Shown: positions 34,859 through 47,277, counted from the first letter of the stretch. The stretch: 64,000 nucleotides of DNA from Sarocladium kiliense (GCA_030734395.1 JAUZTG010000029.1:4154001-4218000); one strand, 5' to 3'. The notes: generated from the sequence alone by a model not told the origin. Translations and numbers: made by a program.

Positions 34859-36574
34859 TCAACTTCCTTCCTTTAGAGATCATCTTATGGTCAGTTTTTA
34901 TAAGTGCTGTTGTCATTTTGCCTCCGTTCTTTGACTCGTGTCTAACATTCAGGAACGTGGAATCGTAAAGTGAAATCTTCAAGACGAAACGCTATTTCAC
35001 TGCTGCTCTGCCATGCTTCAAGGCTTCACCTTGCAATAAACTCTCGAAGGCCAGTCCCAGAATTCTCTTTCCCTTGTGAAGTCCGAAGTTTGTACCGCGA
35101 AGATTCAGGGCGAGTCGGTTTTAGTGTTGTAGCCGAAGGTCTGTATCCAAGCTCCCGGCTCCTGAACAAACCCTGTTATCAAGGCCCCTGGTTGGCCAAA
35201 ATGTCACAATGCTGATTTATCATTTTAGCCAATCGTAGGCTGAGAAAAGATCATTGAACAGGTTCTTCCCTGTCGCTTCGACTTACCGTTGATCCCTCGT
35301 CTGGCCTTTCCCTCCAACTCACCGACTTACGCCTCATCTTCAAGTCCGACCGCTTCGTCATCGAGATGTAGATACTCTGCATCGAAGCACATGTGCGATT
35401 GCATACGAAACGCATCTCGATGCCATGTCACCTTTCAACAGTGCGCGATTCGCCATCACGATCCAGGGGCAGGGTACTGCCGATGTGTCAATGGTGTGAG
35501 ATCCGGTCTGGCTTCTGTGCGTCCCCAACGCGCCCATCCCAAGGCACATCTCCTTACCATCGTCGATGAAAACGTCAATATACCCAGCGTGATCGAGATG
35601 ACATGCACGTTTATGAGCCGGCTCTAAGGGATGTACCAGCGACAGTCTATGAAGTCATAGGGCGTCATGCGCGATGAGGTTGTTGTACTGCCTCGAAACT
35701 CACATCATATAATCCTTTCCAGATGTCGAACCTTAAGAGGTCATCAATGGTACCAGCTAAGGAACAATGAGTGCGGGTGAAAGGAGCTTCGGGAGGGTTT
35801 CGGGCGGTCTCTGATAAGCGTTGGCCTGGCTCGCGGGGTAGACATGGGCATGGCCTGGACCGGAAAGCTTCCTCGGTTCATGGGCGCCCTCAATAGGACC
35901 AGGAAGACCTCTCTGCGGTGGACCTAGACCACAGAGGCTTGGCTAGCCTTCGTCCTGGCTTCACCCCCGTTGCCAAAGGTCAGTCACACGGCATAGCGCC
36001 TCGACGAGACATGGCTAGCCAACGCCGAAATCCTTGGTGCGGATACACAAGCTCCATCTAGCCGTTCATAATCCGAAGGAACTTCTCAGGGTCGTTGCAC
36101 AATTGCTGCTCGAAGGCCCAATCCTATCGCGCGGCGCCAGCCCCGTCGTGGCCACCGCCGGAGACTCCCAAGGGTCCAAGGTCTGTGATGGTGACTTCAC
36201 AACATCAAGGCCCCAATCGTGGCGTCTTGGTATCTATCAACGAGCCTCGGTCTGTTGTGCCATTGGTCGGTTTGTGACTCCGCCTGGCGAAGCCTCTTGA
36301 ACCTCATGCACTCGACGACGCAACAAAGCGATCAGGAGGGGTCAGCTGTGTGGCTGTCCGACTGGAAGCTGCAACCGGAGTCGGTGAGGTCCGCCTCATG
36401 CTCCGAGTAAAAGGAACAATAGTGATAAATTGTGTAGTGATCCGATGGTGGCCGAATCTATTTGATTCCTCGATCTCGCACTCTTCTCACATCCGAGCCA
36501 GACAATTCACAGCTCCATAACGCCCTTGTACTACTCACTTATCTTACCAATACGTCCATATACATCATCACATC
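34859..36574. other. Intergenic, 1.7 kb
   Basis: The longest gap between 10 and 59 kb. Frames up to about 110 codons occur on both strands (for example 35289-35627 +), but none has a recognisable domain or splice-supported extension. No repeats noticed. Confidence 0.45.
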
Positions 36575-37926
36575 ATGCTAGCCACCACTATGCATAGAGC
36601 ATGCACCAAGCGTAGCGTTGCGGCTGGTTTCAGATCCATCTCAAGTGCCGCTTGTCGAGAAGCCACTTCCGTCGTGGGGTCAGAACATGGCCAATCTATG
36701 CCACCAGGTTTCACTGCAAGTGTGGGACAATTCCAAACCTTTATGCTTCCCGATAAGGTCTCAAGATGTCGAGGCCACATCGAGATGGGAATGGACATAG
36801 TCAACGCCTGGCGTAGGGATGGCATCATTCAGGTGGCAATGACAGACGCACAGCAACAAACATATCAGGCCGCAGACGCCAGCAGTCGACAGTTCTTCGG
36901 ACGAAGGCCTGCCGATAAGATCAAATGTGTTGATGGCAATAGCTATTCGGGCTATGTTGGCTCTGGTGAAGAGATCACCAACGGCATTGCAGACTACTCC
37001 GAGATATTCACGGTGACCAAAGATCTGCCAGAGGATGATCCCCGCACTGCCGCCAAATGGCCCTGCCACGGTCCCTGTCCGTGGCCTGACCAAGATATGA
37101 AGCAAGATATCGGAAAGTACATGGGCGATCTCGGACAGCATGGTGACAAAATACTGCAACTCATTGAGCTCGGCCTGGATGTCCCAGAGGGATCACTTAC
37201 AAACTATGCTGATGATGGATGGCATCACATGAGGATTTTGAGGTACGTCGAACATTCGTGTTGACCACATTACATCTGGATCTAACAAATCATAGGTTCC
37301 CTCCTCGAAATGCCACCAACGGAAAAGGCAAAGCTGGCCGTGGTATTGGCTCACACACAGATTACGGCTTGCTGGTGATCGCAGCACAGGACGATGTCGG
37401 AGGTACGCACACCCTTTCTACGCGTGACAAACTTAGCTCACATAATGTAGGCCTTTTTATTCGCCCTCCCCAAAAGGATGAGCACTTCGCCAACTGGTCT
37501 GAGAGCGCCGCTGGACACAAGGAGGATGAATCAGGCTGGGTTTACATCCCTCCAGTGCCAGGCGTCTTCACTGTGTTTCCCGGTACGTGTATCAGCCTAT
37601 GTTATCAAGGCCTTCAGCTGATTGTGTTTAAAGGAGATATGATGCAGTACCTCACGGGATCATTCCTACCATCGACTCCTCACAAAGTCGGGCTCAACAC
37701 AAGGGAGCGATTTGCATTCGCCTACTTCCATGAGCCGAATTTCCGCTCAGTCGTCCGACCGCTGGAGGGTTATAGTCCCACGAAAGACTCCGATGAGGGA
37801 ATTCATTATGGCACGCATTTCACAAATATGTGTTTGCGCAATTATCCTGACAGGGTCACGACTGCGCGTTTGCTAGCGGAGGATCGTTACCAGATGCTGA
37901 ACACTCCAGCTTTGCGTGCGGAGTGA
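36575..37926 (+). CDS. 2-oxoglutarate/Fe(II)-dependent oxygenase (isopenicillin N synthase-like)
   Basis: Exons 36575..37242, 37296..37402, 37451..37582 and 37634..37926; 399 residues. Introns 2 and 3 (48 and 51 bp) are multiples of three without stops, so an unspliced frame also reads through; the spliced form restores the family pattern DDVGGLFIRPP and VFPGDMMQYLTGS. Iron ligands: His243-x-Asp245 in IGSHTDYGLL and His319 in TPHKVGLNTRERFAFAYF; the 2OG-binding Arg is about 328. The substrate is unknown; relatives hydroxylate, desaturate or cyclise small molecules. The first 30 residues are Arg/Ser/Ala-rich with no acids until about residue 29, like a mitochondrial presequence. The UstYa-like gene follows on the same strand about 0.5 kb downstream. 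Confidence 0.9.
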
Positions 37927-38419
37927 CTTTAGTAAACGGAACGGGGACAGGAGTTATTTACATGATAGCGATTTTACTGAGATTAAATTCTACGTGAATC
38001 TTCAATTTGACGGATGTCCGTGTCTGAGCGATGCCGTGCCTCCAACTCCACTAAAGCCTTTGCTGGATACCCGAGATCAGGCGACCATACAACCCATGCA
38101 GAGCATTGAGCCCGGCTATACAGGGATTTTCAGGAATTGCTGCTGCAACTTGCCACTTTTCATCGCCGGCACTTGGTTGCAATCTACATCATGCAGGCGC
38201 TAAACTCGTCCAGGCTCGGGATACTACCCCCGCGATCTGTTGCAACCACATTCAGCCATAGGCTAAACAGGTGAAGATGTCGCCCTCTGAGGAGGAGGCG
38301 AACTGACGACTCTCTTAAATACCAAGAACAACGCCAATCTTCAGATCTCTTGGAGCGATGCACTTGGCGCTTGGGAATCGTTGATCAACTTCTCGGCGCT
38401 GCCAGCAACCTGTCGAATC
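37927..38419. other. Intergenic, 0.5 kb
   Basis: 3' region of the oxygenase gene and promoter of the UstYa-like gene. No supported ORF. Confidence 0.5.
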
Positions 38420-39284
38420 ATGGACCACGAGAAACGCGACGGGCAGGAGGGCCAGGCTTTCTTGGACGGTTCGAGCGAAAACGATGTACGACAACCAATT
38501 CCGGTCGATCGAGAGAGAAGAAGAGCTTTTGGGGGGCTGAGACTTGCGATTGAGCTGGCGATGGCAGGTGTGATAATATTTCTGCTGGTTGCGAAGCCTA
38601 ATTGCGATCGGGATACCATCAGAAGAACACCAGTTCCCAAGCGTAAGCATTGGGCCTGCTGCAGTTCGAATGAAAGCCGTGGCTGATCCAAGTGATGGTA
38701 GTACCGCGAAAGATTTATACCTTCAAGGCTCACCCGGAATATGTCAACGGCGACATGTGGTTCGACGAGGAAAAGACGCTGAAGACCCTCCACAACTGGA
38801 TTCCACTCAGTTCAAGTATGGACCTCCCTAGCCCATTTCGATGGTATGCACTCGTGCTGACCTGCGTTAATTAGAGGCACGAGGCTTTGTTGTGATTGAC
38901 AAGCCAGAAGACTACGACCTACCGAAGCCATACACGGTAAACATACCAGCAACTGGCCCAGAGCGAACGGGCCAAGGTCCTGGCTATATGATGACCGTTT
39001 TCCACCAACTGCACTGTCTTTCATATCTCGCCGAACATTACCAACAAGGCTATGGAGGGGTAAACTTGACAGAGGAGGTAGCGCATCACACGGGGCACTG
39101 CTTCAACTATCTGAGGCAGGGCATCATGTGCTCGGCGGATATTACGCTGGAGGGTGAGACAAAGGAAGGCCCTGGTGAGGGGTCAGAGCATGAGTGTGTC
39201 GATTACGATGCGCTGTTAAAATGGGCGAATGAGCATTCGGCTTTGCCTTGGAGAGGCAATCTGCCTGATACTGCAGTGCTGTAA
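38420..39284 (+). CDS. UstYa-like (DUF3328) membrane-anchored protein
   Basis: Exons 38420..38642, 38702..38815 and 38875..39284 (introns 59 bp each); 248 residues. A single N-terminal membrane segment (about 40-59, LRLAIELAMAGVIIFLLVAK) follows a charged cytoplasmic head, then a lumenal domain with the two family motifs HxxHC: HQLHC (about 156-160) and HTGHC (about 184-188), followed by YLRQGIMC. Family members act as oxidases or cyclases in fungal RiPP (ustiloxin, phomopsin) and cyclochlorotine pathways; many copies are orphans. The N-terminal ATG at 38420 is preferred, with 38381 possible. No repetitive precursor gene with Kex2 sites is visible within several kb. Confidence 0.9.
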
Positions 39285-40269
39285 GAACGACATAGCGTAT
39301 ATGATACCAATAATGGATGATGTGGCATGGATTCCCGTTACTTGCAGGAGTCATTGAATGACCGCAATCATGATAGTGTGTCAGACAGGGGCCAAAGAAA
39401 TGGGTTACTATTCTCACACTGCCTCGGGATCGCGACGGGAAGACAAGAAGAGGCCCATTGTGCGTGCTGTTGAGGTCATCGTGAGTCTCAAACTCCTGTA
39501 GACAGTCTCGGTCGAGAGCATAGAGCATGAAGGCAACATTCATGGATAGACAAGATCGGTGCGTGAGGGTGTTCGGGAATTGCCTCCTATAGAGAATGCT
39601 CTAGAACCAGGTATCTCCGAAGGCTCGGCTGAACAAGGTTATCTGATGACTGCGATTGAGAAAGGAAGATTTGTTGACTGGGTTGTGTGATCAAATCACT
39701 GCGTTTCTAGACTTTTCAACCATAGGGATGTGCCAAGGCACAGGTGCGCCGTTCTTGTTGGAACACAAGCAAAGCCAGTTTTGGGCTTGGGCCTTGAGGC
39801 TATTGCGCCCGCGCAGCGACCCTCTATGTGACAGCGGCCTAGATACTCAAGCTCTACTCTTCTCCCGGGCCCTCTCGGCCTCCCATGTTCCTTCACTGGC
39901 TCTGTTCCATCGGGCCAATCGTTTCATACCGGCCTCGGACGTCATATAGTCGGGCCTCGGCTCGGCAGAGCACCCCGCATGTATCAGAACTACCAGCCTT
40001 GGAAAAAGCAGGCATTCAGACGATGATCGTCAGCCACGATACCCAAGACTGGTAGACTTGCGAACCTTGGCATAACTATGATAGCATAAACAATCTAGGA
40101 GTCTGAGCACTGACATAGGCATGTCTCATCACCAGCTGATGATGTTGTCGCGCGCTGTCCCACAGGTGCTTCTAGTATATAAGAGCCCATAGCTCACGGG
40201 CAAGGGATTGTCTATTACGCTGAATCAATAACTTTCAGAAAAGATACGGAACATCACTTGACAACTATC
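39285..40269. other. Intergenic, 1.0 kb
   Basis: Only short frames. Contains the promoter of the CFEM gene, with a TATA box at 40176-40183. Confidence 0.5.
40176..40183 (+). promoter_or_regulatory. TATA box of the CFEM gene
   Basis: TATATAAG, 87 bp before the CFEM start codon. Confidence 0.5.
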
Positions 40270-40683
40270 ATGCATCTGACCATTGCTTCCCTCGCGATTT
40301 TCGGCTCTGTTGTTCTCGCACAAGAGCTTGCTCTGCCTGCTTGTGGAGAGACATGTTTTTCAGCAGGTGTGGAGGGCAGCGGGTGCTCAGACGCATCAGA
40401 CCTTGAATGTCTTTGCGAGTGAGCTTTCCGAGAGAATCAAGAAACAGTTCCTTGACTGACATACGCCAGCAATGCGCCATTCAATATTGACTTCATCAAT
40501 TGTGTGGCCCAAGGCTGTGGTGACGAAGATATGTAGGTGTTGTGAATCAAGTCAGGTCTATACTCGACAATGATTAACAGAAGATCAAGAACTACCGCTC
40601 TCGATACATACGAAACGACTTGTACCGAAATTGGGGTACCGATTAATGTCATCGGCGAGGAGCCTCCGCAGGATGCTACGTAG
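40270..40683 (+). CDS. Small secreted CFEM-domain protein
   Basis: Exons 40270..40418, 40470..40532 and 40581..40683 (introns 51 and 48 bp); 104 residues. A signal peptide (MHLTIASLAIFGSVVLA) is followed by LPACGETC and the full set of eight cysteines in CFEM order: C-x3-C, then a Cys ten residues on, an Asp-containing loop, the CLC pair, FINC, VAQGC and a last Cys in TTC. No GPI-type hydrophobic tail is seen, so the protein is probably secreted free. CFEM proteins bind heme or act at the host interface; the Asp in SDASDLECLC sits where the heme-ligating Asp is found in heme-binding members. The exon model is well supported because every junction is needed to keep the Cys pattern. Confidence 0.88.
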
Positions 40684-41383
40684 CGAGCCATACACTTGCC
40701 TCTCCTCGACTTGCCCTTTGCTAAACAGCTGGGACTCTTTAGCATAGCAGCAGTGCTTTAGTTCACATCAATCAAAAATTGGATTCCAATCGTTTCGCAG
40801 ATAATGTGGTCTCGTACATTCATAAAGCCAAATGCCCATGCCCAACATCCGTACTGGCGCGCTGAAAGCTCCGATGTCGGCTCCAACCTCGGTGTTCGAA
40901 TTCTCACAGAATAGTAACTGAACCCTATGACGGACTCAAATAATACAAAACGGAGCGAATATATTCTGTTGGACTGTGACGCTGAATTGGTCCGAATCAA
41001 CAGCTCATGTTTCATTCTCAGAAAGTTTCCAACCACTACTATGCTTAAGCCGGAGGAATGCGGTTCACTAACAGGAAAGGCGGAAAACTTTCGCCGTCGC
41101 TGTCGTAGCGTCCCGGACTATTTGCAACGGATTAACATCTACGCGAGGCCTATGATCCAATGGTGTTGCACTTGCTTCAGCCACTCGCAGCAAACGTTCC
41201 CAGCGGCGTCATGTATAGTCATGCTGATGTCACGACTCGTCGCTGCCCGCTCCAAACTTGGCAACGTATATAAGACACTCCTCCCAACAGCTTAGAGCAG
41301 TTCGTACTACAAACTCCCCCTTATTCATCATTTGTCATCTGTCACCCACAACACATAATCCAAATACACTTTCATCTTCTGAA
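40684..41383. other. Intergenic, 0.7 kb
   Basis: Promoter of the metallothionein gene, with a TATA box at 41267-41274. No supported ORF. Confidence 0.5.
41267..41274 (+). promoter_or_regulatory. TATA box of the metallothionein gene
   Basis: TATATAAG, about 110 bp before the start codon, followed by a pyrimidine-rich stretch typical of strongly expressed fungal genes. Confidence 0.55.
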
Positions 41384-41535
41384 ATGGGTTGCGACTGTGG
41401 TTCCTCCTGCGGATGCGGCGGTTCGTCCAGCTGCACCTGCGCTTCTGGCTGCTCTTGCAAGGGCTGCGGGGTAGGTTTCCCTGCCTTCGATGTGCATGAT
41501 AGCGACTGACCTATGTTTTCTGGAAACAGAAGTGA
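41384..41535 (+). CDS. Metallothionein, 30 residues
   Basis: Exons 41384..41470 and 41530..41535 (59-bp intron, GTAGGT...CAG); the second exon is only AAG TGA. The product has 30 residues, nine of them Cys, arranged in C-x-C pairs (GCDCG, SCGCGG, SCTCAS, GCSCKGC) with Gly/Ser between and no aromatic residue or His, the pattern of ascomycete copper/cadmium metallothioneins. Without splicing the frame would give 41 residues with a hydrophobic tail, unlike the family. It acts as a cytosolic metal chelator. A consensus TATA box upstream suggests strong inducible expression. Confidence 0.88.
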
Positions 41536-42445
41536 TGTGGATTTGGGATGATCAATGTGGTTGACGAACCACATGAGTCCCGAAGCACGATGGCTGGTGT
41601 AAGAAGAACATTCTCAACTCCTATGTCGTAGATTTGTACATTTGAAAGGGTTTTCTCTTGAACAATGTATTCATCAATCAAAAATGATGTTGCGTCTCCG
41701 AAGGGAACCAATTACTCTGAATGTGAAAGGACGTCTTCCAGTGATCTAGATTTAGCCCCGGTCAGAGTTGGCAAACGTGTCGGTCATCCCAGAATTAGCT
41801 TGCATGCATCAAAGGCGTGACCCGGCTTAAGATCGGCAGCTGACATACAGAAAGCTTTAAAAACTATCAGAGAAGGGCCGTAGTGGTATCGCTGTAGGTC
41901 AACCGGCGTACTTCGAAGCTTTCCACATAACAGTGCTTCCAGCACTGTTCGCATCCAAAATGCTCTCCTAATAAGGGCGTCCTGAACTCCCTCTTCCGTC
42001 TTTGAAGCTGAGCAATCCCTGCAGCCTTTTGGAACGCCCTTCTCGCCTTGAGCGAAAGCATCTCATTGGGCTGTTAGCTGACCTGTGCCGCACATGTGGC
42101 TATCCAATCACATGTCGTCGTATGCCAAGATGCAGAGCCTTGTTCCCTATAAGTGGCAGATACACATACCAGGTAGGACTATGCGATATAAGAGACCTGT
42201 TCGGGCAAGTATCATTTCGATGCTTGTTGTATTGACTTGTGAGTTAGACCAGGAATCGCTCGCACGTTAGAAATCTACATAGATCATCCACCAATTAAGA
42301 ATAATCCAACATAAGGCCGTTGTGTATAAGTATATAAAAACGGTTTTGTCATACACTCTATAAATATCAGGTTTTCGCGAGGATCTTGATGCCTTCCATG
42401 TTCTTCCACCTTCTACATGACCCCGCCCATTCCGCATAGAACTCA
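41536..42445. other. Intergenic, 0.9 kb
   Basis: Includes the metallothionein 3' UTR with a short perfect hairpin (41555-41574, listed separately). No supported ORF. Confidence 0.5.
41555..41574 (+). repeat. Perfect 8-bp inverted repeat in the metallothionein 3' UTR
   Basis: ATGTGGTT-GACG-AACCACAT: an 8-bp stem and 4-nt loop beginning 20 nt after the stop codon. It could form an mRNA stem-loop; function unknown. Confidence 0.45.
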
Positions 42446-43583
42446 TCACCTCGCGGCTGAGACTGTCGGACCGAGCCATGCATCTTGAACGAAGCCGAAA
42501 CCGCCCGACTCGATGAGCGTCTCCCAGTTCTCGTTCAGGTGATCAAAAGCGTGATCCTGCCCCAGCGCGACATCCAGACGGATGGTTACGTCTGGTTGCG
42601 TTTGCTTGACTAGCTCTACCAGCTTGTGAGTGCTGCGGATATAGACGACGCTATCGTCATCACCGTGAACAATCCATCTACCGAAAAAGTTAGCTGCTGT
42701 TGTCCTTTTATAACCGAAATGGGTCTTGCAAAGAACATGTATATCAGAGCGCTTACATCTTCTTTGGCAATCGAGCCCCAGATTTAATGCGCTCCATTGG
42801 AAGGAAGTCATGGTCAGGGAGGTGACGATGATTAAACACATGCGAGTAGTATAATCCGTACTGAGCTGAGGCCGCATTAAAGGGTCCTCTTTCAAAGCCA
42901 GCCTTCGTCGAGACAGTTTGCCGCTTATCCTCGATCCATGTCAGAACCTCTTCTCTCGAAGGCATTTCTTCCAGTGGAACACGAAGAACCGTCGCCTCGT
43001 CCTCCCTCGGTCCAGTGGTGAAGATATGATCCTGCGGGTCAACGAGCGGGTACGTGAGCACAACCGCCGAGACATCGTCAGGATGCGACAGGGCAAGCTG
43101 AACTGCAGCGTAGCCGCCTGCAGAGCCACCATGAAGGATAAGCCGCGAGAAGTCGAGCTGGTGGCCAGGGCGACGACGCTGGAGGATGGCCGGGAGCTGG
43201 GTGCGAGCCCAGTGCCAGCTATCTTCGAGATCCTCGAGCAGGTCTGCAACACCGTTGGCCGATGGAAGAAGACGGTAGTCGACTGAGATAATGATTGCTG
43301 AGTTCTCTGTGGACAGCTTCAACGTGGCTGGGCTGAAGAATGGCGCGAACAGCGAGTGACCTGTCATCAAGAACCCGCCGTGGATGCTGAAAATAACCGG
43401 GTGGTAGCCTGGCACGAGACCCTTTGGAATCATAACCGCAGCTTTGATGTCGGTACCTTCAACTGTTTTATACCTAGCTCTATGTTAGCTAGCTATCGGG
43501 TTTGTTTAAGAGTTAATACCATACGCCTCTTCGAAGATGTCGAAATTCTTAAAGATGGTCTCGTCTGGCCATTGATCAGCCAT
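42446..43583 (-). CDS. Alpha/beta hydrolase (HSL/prolyl-oligopeptidase type)
   Basis: Exons on the minus strand: 43583..43525, 43473..42757 and 42677..42446 (introns 51 and 79 bp); 335 residues. Motifs: HGG (51-53, FSIHGGFLMTGHS), VDYRLLP, nucleophile GGSAGG (Ser about 137), Asp in IVHGDDDSVV (about 265) and His in GQDHAFDH (about 301). Only with the third exon is the triad complete. No signal peptide, so intracellular; an esterase or peptidase acting on small substrates. It stands alone between the metallothionein and a Zn2Cys6 gene. Not close to the HSL-type hydrolase of the catabolic block: the oxyanion motif is HGGF rather than HGGGF. Confidence 0.88.
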
Positions 43584-44673
43584 CTTGGTGATTGTGAGTT
43601 GTGGTTGTTTTTAAGAAGATCAGAAGTAGTTGAGCAATCAGATAGTCTCTCTTGCTAAGGTGGACTTCTATTCGGGATGCTTCTGGACAATGGCGGGAAT
43701 AGTTGTTACTTGCCCGATAGAAGAGGGTTTCCTCCTGTCTTATATAGCAAGGAAAGGACAGCAGTCAGTAAACTAGGATGCAGATTAGCTAGTGACTTGC
43801 TGATGAATCACATCTGTACTTAATTCTTACGGAGAGTTGTAGTACAGTGTAATCTCTCGCCAACGGAGACTCACTCGTGTACAGACCCATAAATCCGGAA
43901 AGTCCTATTCCGTGTAAGTGCGCCGCTATTCTGATGTAATCCAAGAAACACGGAGACATAGCAATTAGGGTGGGCATAAACATGTCATATGAGACATAGA
44001 GTAGGGGGAACCAGAAAGAAGAAATCAGGTGAGGTAGTTGATTAGAGCGCAAACCAAAGTGCCTACGGACGGCAGAAAGCTGCGAAGTAGGCTGCGGTCA
44101 CAGATTAACAAATCCTATCATTGGAGATTACAACATAGTACTACACCGAGCTCTAGAGCGTTATTCAGAATCCTAGTACTAATACACGATGCAAAATGCG
44201 ACTGGCTATAGAATAACATGCTGTTGTATTCCGCAGATGGATGAGTGTTGTGTGCGGCAAGAGCGTGTGTATGGCGAAATTTCGTCGGGGATTTCGATTC
44301 CGCTCCGTGAGCACTGCTGCTTACAAATGATTTGGGATAACAGAAAAGGAGCTTTGGAGTCATTGCTCTCGTGTACCATCATGTCTATCGGTCGCTTTTC
44401 TTCTGCTAATAATTATTCAGCATAAGTGTGGAAAGCAGAACATCGGCGAGAGCGGATGAGCGGGCGGCGGAACATGACTTTCCGCATCGGTGGATATCGG
44501 GCAGCCAACTCTAATGGTCCGCGTCTATGGCGGAAGGGGGCGTAATTCTTTCGCAGAATTCGTGTTCTACCAAAAAGTGAATACCTTCGGTGACCTTTCC
44601 CTTTGAGCGAGATAAAGCAAAAGGAGTTGTAAAAACTGCTGACGTTCTTCATCTATATGACTGCTCAACTGAA
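43584..44673. other. Intergenic, 1.1 kb
   Basis: Promoter of the hydrolase and 3' region of the Zn2Cys6 gene. Frames are short; no repeat seen. Confidence 0.5.
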
Positions 44674-47277
44674 TCATTGCGTGTTCATAGCGCCGCTGGA
44701 GTCACATTCGAACTCCAGGTCAGGAGCTTGGAATCCAAACAACGGATCTATGTCGAAGAACAATTCTGGCATCAGAGACCAGTTCCCAGGGTCTATCCCA
44801 ATGTCGACCAGCCCTGGTGAGGTTGTCTTGGAGAAGTCTTCCGTGCTATCCAAGATGCTCGGGTTCATCGAGGATGTGGCAGAACCAGACAATACGCCCG
44901 CTGGGTCACTCGTGCGTCGTTGCCAGGATCCATCTTCTGAGAGAACTCCGCCGATATCAGCCCCCAGTCTTTTACCTAGCTCAAGTAGAACCTTCATCAT
45001 TCGACATGTTGCGCGGTTCCTTCGAGACTGACTCGACAGGATTTCGAGGCAGGTCAGGAGCGGCTCATAAGGCGGGCCTCCCGTCTTCTGTTGCTGTACT
45101 GCGACACGTACGTGGATTGTGGCGCTGACATACGTAGCGTATGTAATGAAATATGGAGGCGTGACCATGCAGAATTGCGACTTGTAGCAGCGGAGGAATG
45201 CATCAATCGCTCGCGCTGCTTTGTCGCAAATGTTGACCGAAGCTGTTGACATTGCTTCACCCATCTGGACCAAGTGGCCCTCTGAAATAAACGGTCGATG
45301 GAGCAGAATTGTCAAGGCGTGAAACATTGACCTACGAAGCAAAGTGTGAGGCAGATGGCAGACAGAAATGTGCTCGAGAGAAAGTAGACATACAGGAGCG
45401 ACAATACATGTGGGAGAGGACTCCTGCCAGTCTCTGTATATGGTGTTCCTGAAGCATCGAATTGGATTGAAAGATGTGCTGGAAGAGACTCCCGCCATCG
45501 ATCAAGCTGCCTCTGCAGCGATTTCGCAGCCACAGGCAGGGAGCCTCCATTTTGCTGATGGGACTTCTGGGTATAAATTTCGCACAGTATTCGGTCAGCT
45601 ATAACGTTTAGGCTGCATAGATATTGAAGGTGGGAAACGCTGTAAGTCGGAGAATCTGTATCTCCAGGCGTCAGCGAGTAGCCATCCGTTCTAAACGGTT
45701 CAAGCTCTTCAAACTCGTCCATGAACAGCGCGGGAACGTTGCAGTCCATATCTCGTAAGCGAGCCGGCCGGCCCTGGTATATTGACTGGATCTTATCCAG
45801 AACTGACCATGGTTTTAGCTTTACGAATGTCTTTCGCTCAACCAAAGATAATGGCCGATCTCAGAGCGGCGTGGATATTGACTTACTGAAAGCAGTCCAG
45901 AATACCCTTCTACGAATCTCCAACCTCTCTAGCTGTGCTAATCCCTCGGGTGGGTGGCCGCCTTGCTCCGTATGCATCCCGAGGTCGATGATCATGCTCG
46001 TTGCGATGCTAAGGTAGTGCCAGGCGACACTTCTCTCGTCCATCCAAGCAAAGAGTACATCTGACATGAGCAGCAACGCCTGTATCGTAGTGATTTTGCT
46101 CGTGAACATCGTGCGACCTCCATCCCCTGATAGTAGTCGATCAAATTCGTGTCGGAAAGGCAAAGCTGCTGCATAGCCCCCTTCACGTGAGTTCTCAAAG
46201 CCAACCATGTCTGGAGAGCATCTGAGGGCGTAAAGCAGCATCGCTTGCAGTAGTAATGGCGAGAAGTACATGCCTCCGGTAGCCATGTCTCGCATGAAGC
46301 TTGGACGATACACGACGGAACCTGTGGAGTGCTGGCGATTCCAGAAGAGGGTTAAGAGTGCCATACCCTGTTGTGCGGTGATGTGAGGGAAGCTAAATAC
46401 GCCCTGGCGGACATTCATCTGCTCGAGATGGCCTGTGACATCGTGAGTAAGTCTAGGGGTCTTCCATTCTTGCGCTCGTCAGGTAACACCGGCAATGCAG
46501 ACGGTGGGGAGATGTGGAAACGTACGTTGTTTTGCCGTTTCGGCATTTAATTGGGCTTTTTGGTAGATTTCCGGTATAGCAGCCGACGGTATCCTCCCTC
46601 GGCCATTCTGAGGTAAAGCATCGAATGTGGCGCTCGTCGGTCCATGGAACTGATCAGTCGACGAACTTGGTCTATTAGCATCGGAAGGTACAGTCGCTTC
46701 TTCTGCAAACTTGTTTGTCTGCCTTGCAATAGATTCAGGAATCGCATGATAGTCAGGTTGACTGATTCCAGAAGCAGGGCTAGTTGGTAAAGTGTGCATG
46801 CGCTCATCGCCATTATTAGATTGCTGCTCTTGTAGCTGCGCTTTTAAAGCTTTATTTTCTTCCCTGAGCGTCTCGATTCGCGCATTGGAAGGCCTGAGTC
46901 GTGTATTAATAAGCTTGAAGACTAGTCACGCGTGCAAAGTCCATGCTAGAAGGGAAACTTGGGGAATCTGACCTGGGTTTCTGAGGTCTGGCTGTGTATT
47001 CACAGCCCATGGACCGACTCTTGCAGTTCTCACATTGCGGTCTTGCTTGGTCGCATCGTAGCTTTGTTTATCAGTAAAAGAGACAGATATAAAGTCGAGA
47101 CTCGGACGTCACAATCCTCATTGGTTTGGGTATGAAGATTGAGAGGGATATAGCAAATGCGAGCGAGCGTACCTTTCTTCGGCGACAGAACTCACATGAT
47201 CTCTCGCCTCGTCGACGTCTCGTAGACCTCCTGCTAGATGACACGGCTGCTGTTGGGAGAGATTCCTGGGGATGCAT
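44674..47277 (-). CDS. Zn2Cys6 transcription factor 3
   Basis: Six exons on the minus strand: 47277..47173, 47061..46973, 46893..46526, 46432..45887, 45802..45394 and 45331..44674; 724 residues. The zinc cluster is split by intron 1: Cys at about 28, 31, 38, 45, 48 and 55 (C-x2-C-x6-C-x6-C-x2-C-x6-C, the Gal4 spacing), followed by a short linker and a dimerisation coiled coil (NARIETLREENKALKAQLQEQQ). The intron 2 acceptor at 46894 is the only one that keeps the frame into the coiled coil. Then come a Ser/Thr/Pro linker and the fungal_trans domain (VAWHYLSIATSMIIDLGMHT, RRRVFWTAF joined to ILDKIQSIYQGRP). The acidic C-terminus ends in a phenylalanine-rich segment. Target unknown; nearest neighbour is the alpha/beta hydrolase. 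Confidence 0.92.

Noticed and set aside
35289..35627. 112-codon + strand ORF
   Set aside because: Short, Ser/Arg/Cys-rich, no family pattern; compatible with chance in GC-balanced DNA.
40270..40683. CFEM gene considered as a RiPP precursor for the UstYa-like protein
   Set aside because: It has the eight-Cys CFEM pattern and no repeated core or Kex2 sites.
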